This document shows positions 1 through 9,529 of a DNA stretch of 64,000 nt, piece after piece. The stretch lies in contig CALZEQ010000006.1 in NCBI GenBank assembly GCA_945641355.1, positions 1-64,000 of the forward strand, in the 5' to 3' direction. Made by a program: the position numbers and the translations under genes. The DNA comes from an uncultured Mediterranea sp. (GTDB lineage: Bacteria > Bacteroidota > Bacteroidia > Bacteroidales > Bacteroidaceae). Every line of letters starts with the position of its first letter. Position 1 is the stretch's first letter. Under the pieces are notes generated by a model. The model saw only the letters and a program-made list of their open reading frames with translations, had not been told where the DNA came from and searched no databases.

Positions 1-68
1 GATGACTACAGTACTCTTACTAAGATTACACTGGTACTCGTACTAAGATTAATTCTGCCAATGGGGTT

Positions 69-110
69 AAAAAAGTATAGGGGCGGAAAATCTCCCGCCC
101 CTACCATACT
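69..110 (-). terminator. Rho-independent terminator of pyrG-yidC
   Basis: A hairpin lies just past the yidC stop. Arms at 74-86 and 95-110 pair (AGTATAGGGGCGG with CCGCCCC-TACC-ATACT), and the minus-strand transcript then meets a T6 run (A6 at 69-74). The GGGGCGG core resembles the REP palindromes elsewhere, so it may be a REP used as a terminator. Confidence 0.7.
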
Positions 111-115
111 ATATA

Positions 116-145
116 CTTGTAACTCGTAACTTGTAGCTCGTAGCT
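116..145. repeat. heptamer array, 4 units of CTYGTAR
   Basis: Four adjacent 7-bp units (CTTGTAA, CTCGTAA, CTTGTAG, CTCGTAG) fill the gap between the yidC stop and its terminator. The same heptamer forms arrays near 37.8-37.96, 57.7 and 60.34 kb. Function unknown. Confidence 0.8.
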
Positions 146-151
146 AAAAAA

Positions 152-2011
152 CTACTTCCGTCCTTGTTGCTGGCGTTGCCTCATCAGCTCTTCCTGCTGC
201 TTCTGCATCGCCTCCAGCCGGGCGGCGAAGCCCGTCTTCTTCATCTGCTTGGGGTCTTTCTTATGCGCCTCCAAGTGAGCCAGCAATGCCTGCTCGTCTG
301 TGGTACGGCGCATGATGATGGTAGTGACCACACTGATGAGGGTGGAGAGGAAGTAGTAGTAGTTCAGACCCGAAGGATAGTCGTTCAGGATGAAGAAGAA
401 CATCACGGGCATGAGGTAGCTCATCCACTTCATAGCCGCCATCTGCGGGTTGGCTCCATTGTCCTGCTGCTGCATCATGAACTTGGTGTTGAGCAGGTTG
501 GTGACGGTCATCAGCAGACAGAAGAGGCTGATGTGGTCGCCTATCAGCGGAATGTGGAAGGGGAAGGTGACCAGCGCATCGTATGTGGAGAGGTCGTCCG
601 CCCACAGGAAGCTTTGCTGGCGCAGTTCGATGGCACTGGGCACGAAGAAGAATAGGGCCATGATGACAGGCATCTGGATGAGCATAGGCAGACAGCCGCC
701 CATGGGGCTGACACCATATTGGCTATAGAGTGCCATGACTTCCTGCTGCTTCTTCATGGCATCTTCCTGCTTGGGGTACTTCTGGTTGATGAGGTCAATT
801 TTAGGCTTCAGCACACGCATCTTGGCCGAGGAAATGTAGGTCTTCCACGTAGTGGGGTAGACGACAATCTTGACAATGAGGGTCATCAGCAACAGTACGA
901 TGCCCATGCTGAGTCCCCATCCTGTGAGCCAGTCGAAGAGGTTGATGGTAAACCACTTGTTCACCCAGCGGATGATGGGCCATCCCAGATAGACCATACG
1001 GTTCAGCTCCCAGTCTTTTCCAAGCTGGTCGCCCACGCTGCTCAGTATCTTGTAGTGGTTGGGACCGAAATAGAAATAAAGTTTCGTTTCCTCCGTGCCG
1101 GTGGGGTCGAACTCGGTGCTGGTTTGGGCGGCATAGTCCTTGATGTATCCGCTACCTTGCGCCTCCATCTTGGAGGAGAGCTTGCTGGTGGCAAACCCCT
1201 TGTCGGCCAGGAACACGGCGGAGAAGAACTGGTTCTTGAAGGCAATCCACTCCAGCGGTCCCTCTATCTCCTTCTGCGCGTCGCGGGCGGCCGAGAGGTT
1301 GTCCACTCCCTTCTCGCTCTGCTTGTAAGTCAGTTCGGCCAGACGGTTTTCATACGTGTAGCCCTTCTCTATCTGGCGGGCGCGTTGGCTCCACTCGATA
1401 TCTACCTTGCGGTTGCTGGCGGCCAATTTGCCCTCCATGCCGGTGGCGCGGATGGTGAAGTCCACTAAGTACGAGCCGCGGTGCATGGCATAGCAGAAGT
1501 CAATGTAGCTTGCCTCGTCGGCACGCAGGCGCAGCGTCACGCTGCTGTCTGTAAGGGCCACCGTCTCGAAGCAGTAGTCGCGCGTCTCGATGGTCTCGTT
1601 GCGGTTGTAGAAGAGGAAGTTCAGGCCGACATCTTCGTTGTTGAACAGCCGTACGGGGCTCTGTTTGTCCTGTTCCTTGTACTCGTTCAGCACCACGGAG
1701 TGCAAGCTTCCTCCCCGCGTGTTGAGGGTCAGGGTAGCCAGTTCGTTGCCAATGCTGACCTGTGTGTCTTCTCCCTGACGGGCCTGGAAGAAGAGGGCTG
1801 TGGAGTCGGTGGCTGCTGCTTTCTCTCGTTCACCGGCCAGCGCGGCTTCGGCTTTGGCCTTCAGTTCGGCTTCGCGCTGCTGCACCTGGGCGATGGAGTC
1901 GTAATAGTGTTGTTGGGCCTCAATCTGCTCCTTGCTGGGGCGGTTGTATATGCTGAAACCTACCAGCAGGATGCCTATCAGCACGAGGCCTGTAAGGGTG
2001 TTCTTGTCCAT
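152..2011 (-). CDS. yidC: membrane protein insertase YidC
   Basis: This is the Oxa1/YidC-family insertase, which places proteins in the inner membrane with SecYEG or alone. The 619-aa length fits the long Gram-negative form. It has an N-terminal membrane anchor (about residues 5-21), a large periplasmic beta domain (about 60-330), then the conserved core of five membrane segments from about residue 350 with an amphipathic loop ([17 protein letters not shown]). The last 45 residues are very basic and glutamine-rich, as expected for the ribosome-facing tail. The start is the ATG at 2009-2011. It lies 39 bp downstream of pyrG on the same strand and is probably co-transcribed with it, ending at the hairpin at 69-110. 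Confidence 0.96.
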   Translation of the reverse strand: MDKNTLTGLVLIGILLVGFSIYNRPSKEQIEAQQHYYDSIAQVQQREAELKAKAEAALAGEREKAAATDSTALFFQARQGEDTQVSIGNELATLTLNTRGGSLHSVVLNEYKEQDKQSPVRLFNNEDVGLNFLFYNRNETIETRDYCFETVALTDSSVTLRLRADEASYIDFCYAMHRGSYLVDFTIRATGMEGKLAASNRKVDIEWSQRARQIEKGYTYENRLAELTYKQSEKGVDNLSAARDAQKEIEGPLEWIAFKNQFFSAVFLADKGFATSKLSSKMEAQGSGYIKDYAAQTSTEFDPTGTEETKLYFYFGPNHYKILSSVGDQLGKDWELNRMVYLGWPIIRWVNKWFTINLFDWLTGWGLSMGIVLLLMTLIVKIVVYPTTWKTYISSAKMRVLKPKIDLINQKYPKQEDAMKKQQEVMALYSQYGVSPMGGCLPMLIQMPVIMALFFFVPSAIELRQQSFLWADDLSTYDALVTFPFHIPLIGDHISLFCLLMTVTNLLNTKFMMQQQDNGANPQMAAMKWMSYLMPVMFFFILNDYPSGLNYYYFLSTLISVVTTIIMRRTTDEQALLAHLEAHKKDPKQMKKTGFAARLEAMQKQQEELMRQRQQQGRK

Positions 2012-2050
2012 TGACTGATTATCAATTAGGAATTACATATTAGGAATGAT

Positions 2051-3673
2051 TCATTGTTCGTGGGGACGCTCGTTCTCGATGGCTGCCTTCACAAACGATA
2101 CGAAGAGCGGGTGCGGCTTGAGCACAGTGCTGCTGTATTCGGGGTGGAACTGAGTTCCCACAAACCACTTCAGTGCCGGTATCTCTACAATCTCTACCAG
2201 GTCGGATTCGGGGTTGATGCCCGTACACTTCATGCCGGCAGCTTCGTACTGCTCCTTGTAGGCGTTGTTGAACTCGTAGCGGTGGCGATGGCGCTCCTGG
2301 ATGTGTTCGGTGCCGTAGGCCTCGTATACCTTGCTGCCCGGTTGGAGCACACACTCGTAGGCTCCCAGACGCATGGTACCGCCCATGTTGGTGATGGATT
2401 TCTGCTCTTCCATGATGTCGATGACATTGTGCGGTGTCTTCTCGTTCATCTCACGGCTGTTGGCATCGGCATAACCCAGTACGTTGCGTGCAAACTCGAT
2501 GGCGATGCACTGCATGCCCAGACAGATGCCGAAGGTGGGGATGTCGTGCGTACGTGCGTACTTGATGGCAACAAACTTACCAGGGATGCCACGTTCGCCG
2601 AACCCCGGCCCTATCAGTATGCCTGACATACCTTTCAGGGCTTCGGCCACGTTGTCGTCGGTCAGCTTCTCGCTGTTCACAAAGTCAACCTTCACTTTGC
2701 GGTCGTTGTAGGTGCCTGCCTGCGACAGTGCCTCGCGGATGGACTTGTAGGCATCCTGCAAATCGTACTTGCCCACCAGAGCGATGTGAAGAGGTTCCGT
2801 GTCTTCGGCCTTGTGACGACGTTCGAGGAAGGCCCGCCAAGGACCGAGGCCCGGAGTGTCGCCCACGGGAAGTCCCATCTTGCGCAAGATGGTTTCGTCC
2901 AGTTTCTGTTCCTGCATCAGGATGGGCACCTCGTAGATGGTGGGGGCATCGATGCTCTGTACTACGGCATTGACATCCACGTTGCAGAAGAGGGCCACCT
3001 TTCTGCGCAGGTTGTCGTTCAGTTGGTGTTCGGTACGCAGCACCAATATGTCCGGCTGGATGCCGGCGCTCTGCAGCTCCTTCACTGAGTGTTGGGTAGG
3101 CTTAGTCTTCAGCTCGCCGGCAGCTGCCAGATAGGGCACGTAGGTGAGGTGGACGCAGAGGGCATCCTTGCCCAGCTCCCACTTCAGCTGACGGATGCTT
3201 TCCAAATAGGGAAGGGATTCGATATCACCCACCGTGCCGCCGATTTCAGTGATGACAAAGTCAAATTTATACTTGTTGCCCAGCAACTTGACGTTGCGCT
3301 TGATTTCGTCGGTGATGTGCGGAATAATCTGGATGGTCTTGCCCAAGTAGTCGCCCCGGCGCTCCTTGTCGATGACACTCTTGTAGATGCGTCCGGTTGT
3401 GATGTTGTTAGCCTTGGTCGTCTGTATGCCGAGAAAACGCTCGTAATGCCCCAGGTCAAGGTCGGCCTCGTGGCCGTCTACGGTGACATAACATTCGCCG
3501 TGCTCGTATGGATTCAGGGTACCCGGGTCGATGTTGATATACGGGTCAAACTTCTGGATGGTTACTTTGTAACCTCTTGCTTGCAGCAATTTGCCGATGG
3601 AGGACGATATGATGCCTTTGCCTAACGAAGAGGCTACGCCACCGGTCACGAAAATGTACTTTGTTTCTCCCAC
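2051..3673 (-). CDS. pyrG: CTP synthase
   Basis: CTP synthase makes CTP from UTP, ATP and glutamine, the last step of de novo pyrimidine nucleotide synthesis. The 540-aa protein is full length. The N-terminal synthetase domain (about 1-270) starts with the conserved TKYIFVTGGVASSLGKG stretch. The C-terminal class I glutamine amidotransferase domain (about 295-535) has the nucleophile Cys384 in GICLGMQ and the partners His510/Glu512 in HPEYSS. All key residues are present. It is the first gene of the pyrG-yidC pair and is divergent from the DUF3078 gene. A TAATTTTG -7 box on the minus strand lies about 110 bp upstream. Confidence 0.98.
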   Translation of the reverse strand: MGETKYIFVTGGVASSLGKGIISSSIGKLLQARGYKVTIQKFDPYINIDPGTLNPYEHGECYVTVDGHEADLDLGHYERFLGIQTTKANNITTGRIYKSVIDKERRGDYLGKTIQIIPHITDEIKRNVKLLGNKYKFDFVITEIGGTVGDIESLPYLESIRQLKWELGKDALCVHLTYVPYLAAAGELKTKPTQHSVKELQSAGIQPDILVLRTEHQLNDNLRRKVALFCNVDVNAVVQSIDAPTIYEVPILMQEQKLDETILRKMGLPVGDTPGLGPWRAFLERRHKAEDTEPLHIALVGKYDLQDAYKSIREALSQAGTYNDRKVKVDFVNSEKLTDDNVAEALKGMSGILIGPGFGERGIPGKFVAIKYARTHDIPTFGICLGMQCIAIEFARNVLGYADANSREMNEKTPHNVIDIMEEQKSITNMGGTMRLGAYECVLQPGSKVYEAYGTEHIQERHRHRYEFNNAYKEQYEAAGMKCTGINPESDLVEIVEIPALKWFVGTQFHPEYSSTVLKPHPLFVSFVKAAIENERPHEQ

Positions 3674-3785
3674 AACTATACTGTTTTTAAGTTATATATC
3701 TAAGTCTTGGTCTTTACGTCTGGCGGACTTTGGCCCGAAGGCAGGGGCGGATGCCGCCCTGTGGCCGCTCATCTTTTAAAAAGCG

Positions 3786-3854
3786 CAAAATTACAAAAAA
3801 ATAGGGAAGAACGGAAAGTTTCCTATGTTTTCTGAACAATTTAATTTAAATTTG
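3786..3854. promoter_or_regulatory. divergent promoters for pyrG (-) and the DUF3078 gene (+)
   Basis: The minus strand has TAATTTTG at 3786-3793 with a TTTC-like -33 element (3814-3817) 20 bp upstream. The plus strand has TAAATTTG at 3847-3854, about 30 bp before the DUF3078 start, without a clear -33 element. Both match the Bacteroidetes -7 consensus TAnnTTTG. Confidence 0.55.
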
Positions 3855-3885
3855 CGCTCAAAACGTAGAATTGATGATTGGCTAT

Positions 3886-5322
3886 ATGAAGAAAAAGAAG
3901 ATTTTATTCGGGATAGCTGCCCTGTGTTTCTCTTTGTCGATGGAGGCTCAGGAGGCAGTGACGCAGACATCGACGGAACCTGAACTGGCCACGGAGAGTG
4001 CCGATACGCTCTCCTCCATTTTGCAGGAGCAGCTGTTGCTGAAACTTAAGCAAGTAGGGTCGGAGTACCGGCTGGACACGGTATCGGTGCTTTACGACCA
4101 GTATCTGGGATGTCTGGAGTACCTGAATGATCCCTTGACTCCACCCCGATACATCGCCTCCAATCCGGATTACTACCGTCTCTTCCTGCCGTTTACCTAC
4201 TATTATTCGCCCATGAAACGGATTACCGACTTGGATTGGCACTTTACGACAGCGCAGGCAGATGAGGAACAGAAGGAGGTACTCCCAGAGTTTGATCGCC
4301 TCCGCTTCACGCAGAAGCAGAAGGCCAACGAAACGGTGGACAAGGCGTTGCTGAGTGCCTATGTGCGCTACCCCTCGCTGGTGGTGAGCACGGAGGAGGA
4401 GGTGGAGCGTGGCCGTGTCTTCACCGATAATATAGAAAAGGAGGCCAAGTCGAAACCCTCTGTAGTTAAGCTCTTCGTGCAGGAGAACATGACGCACGTC
4501 AAGGAAGAGGCCGGAGTGGTCATCCACAAACCCAACTGGTGGCAGGTGGGAGGAAACGGGTCGCTGCAGTTTACGCAGAACTACATTTCGGACAACTGGT
4601 ACAAGGGCGGTGAAAGCAACAATACAGTGCTGGCTACCTTGCAGCTCTATGCCAACTATAACGACCGCGAGAAGATACAGTGGGAGAACTTGCTGGATGC
4701 CAAGTTGGGATTCGGGTCATCACCCTCGGACGCGGTACACAAATATCTGGTGAATACCGATCAGCTGCGCCTCAACAGTAAGCTGGGTGTGCAGGCGTTG
4801 TCCAATTGGTACTATACCATCTCTACCGAACTAAAGACGCAGATATGTAATGGTTATAAGCCGAATGACGAGAAACTGATTGCTGCGTTCCTTGCTCCGT
4901 TGGATTGGTCGACCAGTATCGGTATGGACTACAAGAAGAAGGCGAAGAAATTCAACCTCTCCGTCTTCGTGGCTCCCTTTACACATACGATGCGCTATGT
5001 AGGCAACAAAGATGTAGACGAGACCAGCTTCGGTTTGGAAGAGGGCAAGAAGACCCGTCACAGCTTCGGTTCGCAGGTGACGCCTACGTTGTCGTGGAAT
5101 ATTATCCCCGCTGTATCACTGGATTCTCGCCTGAACTATCTGACCAGTTACGAATGGGTGCGCGTGGAGTGGGAAAACACCTTCAACTTCGTGCTGAACC
5201 GCTACCTCTCTACCAAGCTCTATGTACATGCCCGTTTTGATGACAGCAACAAGCCGACTACGGGTAACAGTTACTTCCAGCTGAAGGAACTGTTGAGCTT
5301 CGGTATTAATTATAAGTGGTGA
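3886..5322 (+). CDS. DUF3078 family outer-membrane protein
   Basis: The 478-aa protein has a signal peptide (MKKKKILFGIAALCFS, then SMEAQ). The N-terminal third (to about residue 200) is mostly soluble and charged. The C-terminal part starts at WQVGGNGSLQFTQNYISDNW, typical of DUF3078, and is rich in alternating aromatic strands ending in NYKW, as in beta-barrels. It is probably an outer-membrane protein of unknown role. The ATG at 3886 was chosen because the signal peptide begins there; an ATG at 3874 is possible and the upstream TTG at 3871 is unlikely. Two hairpins follow the gene. Confidence 0.85.
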   Translation: MKKKKILFGIAALCFSLSMEAQEAVTQTSTEPELATESADTLSSILQEQLLLKLKQVGSEYRLDTVSVLYDQYLGCLEYLNDPLTPPRYIASNPDYYRLFLPFTYYYSPMKRITDLDWHFTTAQADEEQKEVLPEFDRLRFTQKQKANETVDKALLSAYVRYPSLVVSTEEEVERGRVFTDNIEKEAKSKPSVVKLFVQENMTHVKEEAGVVIHKPNWWQVGGNGSLQFTQNYISDNWYKGGESNNTVLATLQLYANYNDREKIQWENLLDAKLGFGSSPSDAVHKYLVNTDQLRLNSKLGVQALSNWYYTISTELKTQICNGYKPNDEKLIAAFLAPLDWSTSIGMDYKKKAKKFNLSVFVAPFTHTMRYVGNKDVDETSFGLEEGKKTRHSFGSQVTPTLSWNIIPAVSLDSRLNYLTSYEWVRVEWENTFNFVLNRYLSTKLYVHARFDDSNKPTTGNSYFQLKELLSFGINYKW

Positions 5323-5329
5323 TGACATA

Positions 5330-5364
5330 CCGTGCAACGGGCATGGGCGATGCCTGTTGCACGG
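5330..5364 (+). other. stable hairpin after the DUF3078 gene
   Basis: Arms CCGTGCAACGGGCAT (5330-5344) and ATGCCTGTTGCACGG (5350-5364) pair over 15 bp with one G-U pair around a 5-nt loop. There is no T-run, so it is more likely a 3'-end stabiliser or part of a double terminator with the next hairpin. Confidence 0.7.
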
Positions 5365-5384
5365 ATGCCGATAGAATAGTTTGA

Positions 5385-5428
5385 GCGTCGGGGAAATGCC
5401 GCAAGGTGGTTCCCGACGCCTTTTTTTT
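5385..5428 (+). terminator. Rho-independent terminator
   Basis: GCGTCGGGGAA (5385-5395) pairs with TTCCCGACGC (5410-5419), followed by T8 at 5421-5428. It ends the DUF3078 transcript before the xylose operon. The following 235 bp up to the promoter hold only AT-rich sequence without a clear element. Confidence 0.88.
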
Positions 5429-5662
5429 GTTGCTGTTGCCATACAATATGAGCGATAGGCATCATCTGTTCTTGCATATACAGAAATCCTTATGAATTAG
5501 CCGTTTCTATATGTTGGTCACTCCTCTGCCCAACCGTTCGTTCCGCACGCAAACTACATATTGTAGATGATACGATAAGTATATATTTTCATATTGTATG
5601 AAGTAAGATATGTATTAATTTGAAAAATAATGCTTTATAACATATAATTTTTATCTGTTTTG

Positions 5663-5695
5663 TTTGATGTAATTAAAAGAAATTCGCTACATTTG
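5663..5695 (+). promoter_or_regulatory. promoter of the xylose operon
   Basis: TTTG at 5663-5666 and TACATTTG at 5688-5695 are 21 bp apart, a good match to the Bacteroidetes consensus. The start of transcription would fall near 5702, giving a leader of about 15 nt before the regulator gene. Confidence 0.75.
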
Positions 5696-5715
5696 CACCG
5701 TGAAACCAAAATAAT

Positions 5716-6447
5716 ATGCGAAACGTGAAAGAAGATATGCTATTGGCGAACAACCATATTTCAGTGGATTGTGTGGTGATAGGCTTTGATGGAGAACGGC
5801 TGAAGGCACTGCTTATCAAACGGGTCGGCGAGGAGGAAGGTGAGGTGTTCCACGACATGAAGCTGCCCGGAAGTTTAATCTATCGGGACGAAGACCTGGA
5901 TGAGGCGGCCAGCAGAGTACTGGCAGAACTGACGGGGTTGAAGAACGTACACTTGATGCAGTTCAAGGCGTTTGGCTCGAAAAACCGCACCAAGGATCCT
6001 AAGGACGTACATTGGTTGGAACGGGCTATGAAGCTGAAGGTGGAGAGCATTGTTACGATAGCCTATTTGGCGCTGGTGAAGATTGACCGTGCCTTGAATC
6101 GCGATCTGAACGATTGTCAAGCTTGCTGGGTGGCTTTGTCGGATATCAAGGCACTGGCGTTCGACCATAATCTCATTATCAGAGAGGCAATAGCATACAT
6201 ACGGCAGTATGCCGAGTTCAACCCCTCGGTGCTGTTCGACTTGTTGCCTCGTAAGTTTACGGCCGCCCAACTGCGTGCCCTGTATGAACTGGTGTACGGA
6301 CGGCAGTTTGATGTGCGTAACTTCCACAAGAAGATATCCATGATGGAGTATGTGGTGCCGTTGGAGGAGAAACAGCAGGGGGTGGCTCATCGGGCGGCCC
6401 GCTACTATCGGTTTGACAAGAAGATATATAATAAGATAAGACGCTGA
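5716..6447 (+). CDS. Nudix-type (NrtR-family) transcriptional regulator of xylose use, probable XylR
   Basis: The 243-aa protein has an N-terminal Nudix-like domain (about 10-150) and a C-terminal winged helix (about 170-235, RKFTAAQLRALYEL then FHKKI), the NrtR/AraR architecture. The Nudix box is degenerate: after PGSLIYRDEDLDEAASR the usual REUxEExGU reads RVLAELTGL, so catalytic glutamates are missing and the domain is likely a sugar or nucleotide sensor, not a hydrolase. It is the first gene before xylB, xylA and xylE, the same order as in B. thetaiotaomicron. I infer that it controls this operon in response to xylose or a derivative. No clear palindromic operator was found. Confidence 0.82.
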   Translation: MRNVKEDMLLANNHISVDCVVIGFDGERLKALLIKRVGEEEGEVFHDMKLPGSLIYRDEDLDEAASRVLAELTGLKNVHLMQFKAFGSKNRTKDPKDVHWLERAMKLKVESIVTIAYLALVKIDRALNRDLNDCQACWVALSDIKALAFDHNLIIREAIAYIRQYAEFNPSVLFDLLPRKFTAAQLRALYELVYGRQFDVRNFHKKISMMEYVVPLEEKQQGVAHRAARYYRFDKKIYNKIRR

Positions 6448-6503
6448 AAAGGCGTTGGAATTCAGTAAACAAGATTATTCATTATAAAAACGGAAAAAGT
6501 ACT

Positions 6504-7994
6504 ATGTATCTGTTAGGTTATGACATCGGTAGCTCGTCCGTGAAAGCGAGCCTGGTAGATGCCGTCAGCGGCAAATGTGTATCATCGGCTTTCTTCCCCA
6601 AAACGGAAGCTGCCATCATTGCAGTGAAGCAGGGATGGGCAGAGCAGAATCCCCAAAGTTGGTGGGAAAATCTGAAATTGGCAACGCAAGCCATCATGAC
6701 GGAGGCAGGTGTCAGCGGTGGTGAAATCAAGGCCATCGGTATCTCGTATCAGATGCACGGGCTGGTGTGCGTGGACAAGGACCAGAATGTGTTGCGTCCG
6801 GCTATCATCTGGTGCGACTCGCGTGCAGTGCCCTACGGACAGAAGGCCTTCCAGACATTGGGCGAGGAGACGTGCCTGTCACATCTGCTGAACTCTCCCG
6901 GTAACTTCACCGCCTCCAAGCTGGCATGGGTGAAGGAGAACGAACCGGACATCTATGAACGCATCTACAAAATCATGCTGCCGGGCGACTACATTGCCAT
7001 GCGTCTGAGCGGCGAAATCTGCACCACCGTATCGGGTTTGTCTGAGGGTATGTTTTGGGACTTCAAGAACAACCGGCTGGCGGACTTCCTGATGGATTAC
7101 TATGGATTTGATTCGGCATTGATTCCCGACATCAAGCCTACCTTTGCAGAGCAGGGACGGGTGAATGCAGCTGCCGCACGCGAACTGGGGCTGAAAGAGG
7201 GTACCCCCATCACCTATCGGGCTGGTGACCAGCCGAACAACGCCGTGTCACTGAATGTGTTCAACCCTGGTGAAATCGCTTCGACGGCAGGTACCAGCGG
7301 TGTGGTATATGGTGTGAACGGTTCGGTAAACTATGATCCCAAGAGCCGTGTCAATACCTTCGCACATGTCAATCATACGGCCGACCAGACACGTCTGGGT
7401 GTGTTGCTTTGTATCAACGGTACGGGTATTCTCAATTCGTGGGTAAAGCGCAACATCGCTCCCGAAGGCATCAGCTACAACGAGATGAATGTACTGGCCT
7501 CGCAGGCACCCATCGGCAGTGCAGGTGTCAGCATCCTGCCCTTTGGCAACGGTGCCGAGCGTATGCTGGAGAACAAAGAAATCAATTGCTCTATCCGTGG
7601 TTTGAACTTCAATCTGCATGGCAAGCAGCACATTGTACGTGCAGCGCAGGAGGGCATCGTCTTCTCCTTTAAGTATGGCATCGACATCATGGAGCAGATG
7701 GGCATTCCTGTGCAGAAGATTCATGCCGGCCATGCCAACATGTTCCTCAGTTCCATCTTCCGCGACACATTGGCGGGTGTGACCGGTGCTACCATCGAAC
7801 TGTATGATACTGACGGGTCGGTAGGAGCCGCTAAGGGAGCCGGTATCGGCGCAGGCATCTACAAGGACAACAACGAGGCCTTTGCTACGCTGGAGAAATT
7901 GGATGTGATAGAACCGAACCAAAGCAAGCGCAGCGAATACCAAGAGGCTTACGAGCGGTGGAAATACCGTCTGGAGAAATCAATGGCCAAATAA
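6504..7994 (+). CDS. xylB: xylulokinase
   Basis: This FGGY-family kinase phosphorylates D-xylulose to xylulose 5-phosphate, which enters the pentose phosphate pathway. At 496 aa it is full length. The N-terminal ATPase-fold motif YLLGYDIGSSSVK (Asp7) is present, with the substrate-binding MHG at 84-86 and the catalytic Asp242 in YRAGDQPNNA. The C-terminal half carries the ATP-binding glycine-rich AGTSG and GSVGAAKGAGIGAG stretches. It lies 56 bp after the regulator and 60 bp before xylA with no terminator, so it is part of one operon. Confidence 0.96.
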   Translation: MYLLGYDIGSSSVKASLVDAVSGKCVSSAFFPKTEAAIIAVKQGWAEQNPQSWWENLKLATQAIMTEAGVSGGEIKAIGISYQMHGLVCVDKDQNVLRPAIIWCDSRAVPYGQKAFQTLGEETCLSHLLNSPGNFTASKLAWVKENEPDIYERIYKIMLPGDYIAMRLSGEICTTVSGLSEGMFWDFKNNRLADFLMDYYGFDSALIPDIKPTFAEQGRVNAAAARELGLKEGTPITYRAGDQPNNAVSLNVFNPGEIASTAGTSGVVYGVNGSVNYDPKSRVNTFAHVNHTADQTRLGVLLCINGTGILNSWVKRNIAPEGISYNEMNVLASQAPIGSAGVSILPFGNGAERMLENKEINCSIRGLNFNLHGKQHIVRAAQEGIVFSFKYGIDIMEQMGIPVQKIHAGHANMFLSSIFRDTLAGVTGATIELYDTDGSVGAAKGAGIGAGIYKDNNEAFATLEKLDVIEPNQSKRSEYQEAYERWKYRLEKSMAK

Positions 7995-8054
7995 AGCAAC
8001 TGACAGAAAACAAATAAACAGAATATTAACCCCTTATTAAAAAACAGAAAAATT

Positions 8055-9371
8055 ATGGCAACGAAAGAGTACTTCCCTGGTATTGGGAAAATCAAATTTG
8101 AAGGAAAAGAGAGCAAGAACCCCATGGCATTCCATTACTATGATGCCGACAAGGTGATTATGGGTAAGAAGATGAGCGAATGGCTGAAGTTCGCTATGGC
8201 TTGGTGGCATACCCTCTGTGCAGAAGGTGGCGACCAGTTCGGTGGAGGCACGAAGAAGTTCCCCTGGAACGGTGATCCCGACAAGGTGCAGGCTGCCAAG
8301 AACAAGGCTGATGCCGGTTTCGAAATCATGCAGAAGATGGGTATCGAATACTACTGCTTCCATGATACCGACCTCTGTGCCGAGGCTGAAACCATCGAAC
8401 AGTATGAAGCTAACCTGAAGGAAGTAGTGGCTTACCTGAAGCAGAAGCAGGCCGAGACAGGTATCAAGCTGCTGTGGGGTACGGCTAACGTATTCGGTCA
8501 CGCACGCTACATGAACGGTGCAGCTACCAATCCCGACTTCGACGTAGTGGCACGTGCCGCTGTTCAGATAAAGAATGCCATCGACGCTACCATCGAACTG
8601 GGCGGTTCCAACTATGTATTCTGGGGCGGACGCGAAGGCTACATGTCATTGCTGAACACCGATCAGAAGCGTGAAAAGGAACACCTGGCTCAGATGCTGA
8701 CACTGGCTCGCGACTATGCACGCAGCAAAGGATTCACGGGTACCTTCCTGATTGAACCGAAACCGATGGAACCCTCCAAGCATCAGTATGACGTAGATAC
8801 AGAAACCGTTATTGGCTTCCTGAAGGCTCACAATCTGGACAAGGACTTCAAGGTGAACATTGAAGTGAACCACGCTACATTGGCCGGACACACTTTCGAA
8901 CACGAATTGGCTGTAGCCGTTGACAACGGCATGTTGGGTTCGATTGACGCTAACCGTGGTGACTACCAGAACGGTTGGGATACCGACCAGTTCCCCATCG
9001 ACAACTATGAATTGGTTCAGGCCATGATGCAGATTATCCGTGGCGGTGGCTTGGGCAACGGTGGTACGAACTTCGATGCCAAGACCCGTCGCAACTCTAC
9101 CGACCTGGAGGATATCTTCATCGCTCATATCGCTGGTATGGATGCCATGGCACGTGCACTGGAATGCGCAGCCAAGCTGCTGGAAGAGTCACCCTACAAG
9201 CAGATGCTGGCCGACCGCTACGCTTCCTTTGACGCTGGTAAGGGTAAGGAGTTTGAAGAGGGCAAGCTGAGCTTGGAAGAAGTGGTAGCTTATGCCAAGG
9301 CAAATGGCGAACCCAAGCAGACCAGTGGCAAGCAGGAACTCTACGAGGCTATCGTGGCAATGTATTGCTAA
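8055..9371 (+). CDS. xylA: xylose isomerase
   Basis: Xylose isomerase converts D-xylose to D-xylulose with two divalent metal ions. The 438-aa protein is the class II type (with the N-terminal extension starting at [20 protein letters not shown]). Catalytic His103 and Asp106 lie in FHDTD. The metal ligands Glu234 (with Lys236) in IEPKP, Glu270 and His273 in EVNH, Asp298 in SIDANRGD and Asp309 in WDTDQFP are all in place. It works just before XylB in the pathway and just after uptake by XylE, both encoded next to it. Confidence 0.98.
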   Translation: MATKEYFPGIGKIKFEGKESKNPMAFHYYDADKVIMGKKMSEWLKFAMAWWHTLCAEGGDQFGGGTKKFPWNGDPDKVQAAKNKADAGFEIMQKMGIEYYCFHDTDLCAEAETIEQYEANLKEVVAYLKQKQAETGIKLLWGTANVFGHARYMNGAATNPDFDVVARAAVQIKNAIDATIELGGSNYVFWGGREGYMSLLNTDQKREKEHLAQMLTLARDYARSKGFTGTFLIEPKPMEPSKHQYDVDTETVIGFLKAHNLDKDFKVNIEVNHATLAGHTFEHELAVAVDNGMLGSIDANRGDYQNGWDTDQFPIDNYELVQAMMQIIRGGGLGNGGTNFDAKTRRNSTDLEDIFIAHIAGMDAMARALECAAKLLEESPYKQMLADRYASFDAGKGKEFEEGKLSLEEVVAYAKANGEPKQTSGKQELYEAIVAMYC

Positions 9372-9422
9372 TGGATGGCTGTGGAACGTCTTGAACCGAA
9401 CCATTTGACAAATTAGTACAGA

Positions 9423-9464
9423 GGGTGTGCTCCTGTTCAAAAAGGGGCGTACCCCCTTCGTTTT
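9423..9464 (+). terminator. weak hairpin between xylA and xylE
   Basis: GGGTGTGCTCC (9423-9433) can pair with GGGGCGTACCC (9444-9454) using several G-U pairs, followed by a T-rich CTTCGTTTT. It sits in the 158-bp gap between xylA and xylE and could reduce read-through, lowering transporter expression relative to the enzymes, or protect the xylBA mRNA 3' end. Confidence 0.45.
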
Positions 9465-9529
9465 GGATAGGGGAACCGTCATTTTTATGTTCCTCTTCCT
9501 ATCACTAACCCTATTCATATTAAAGTATC

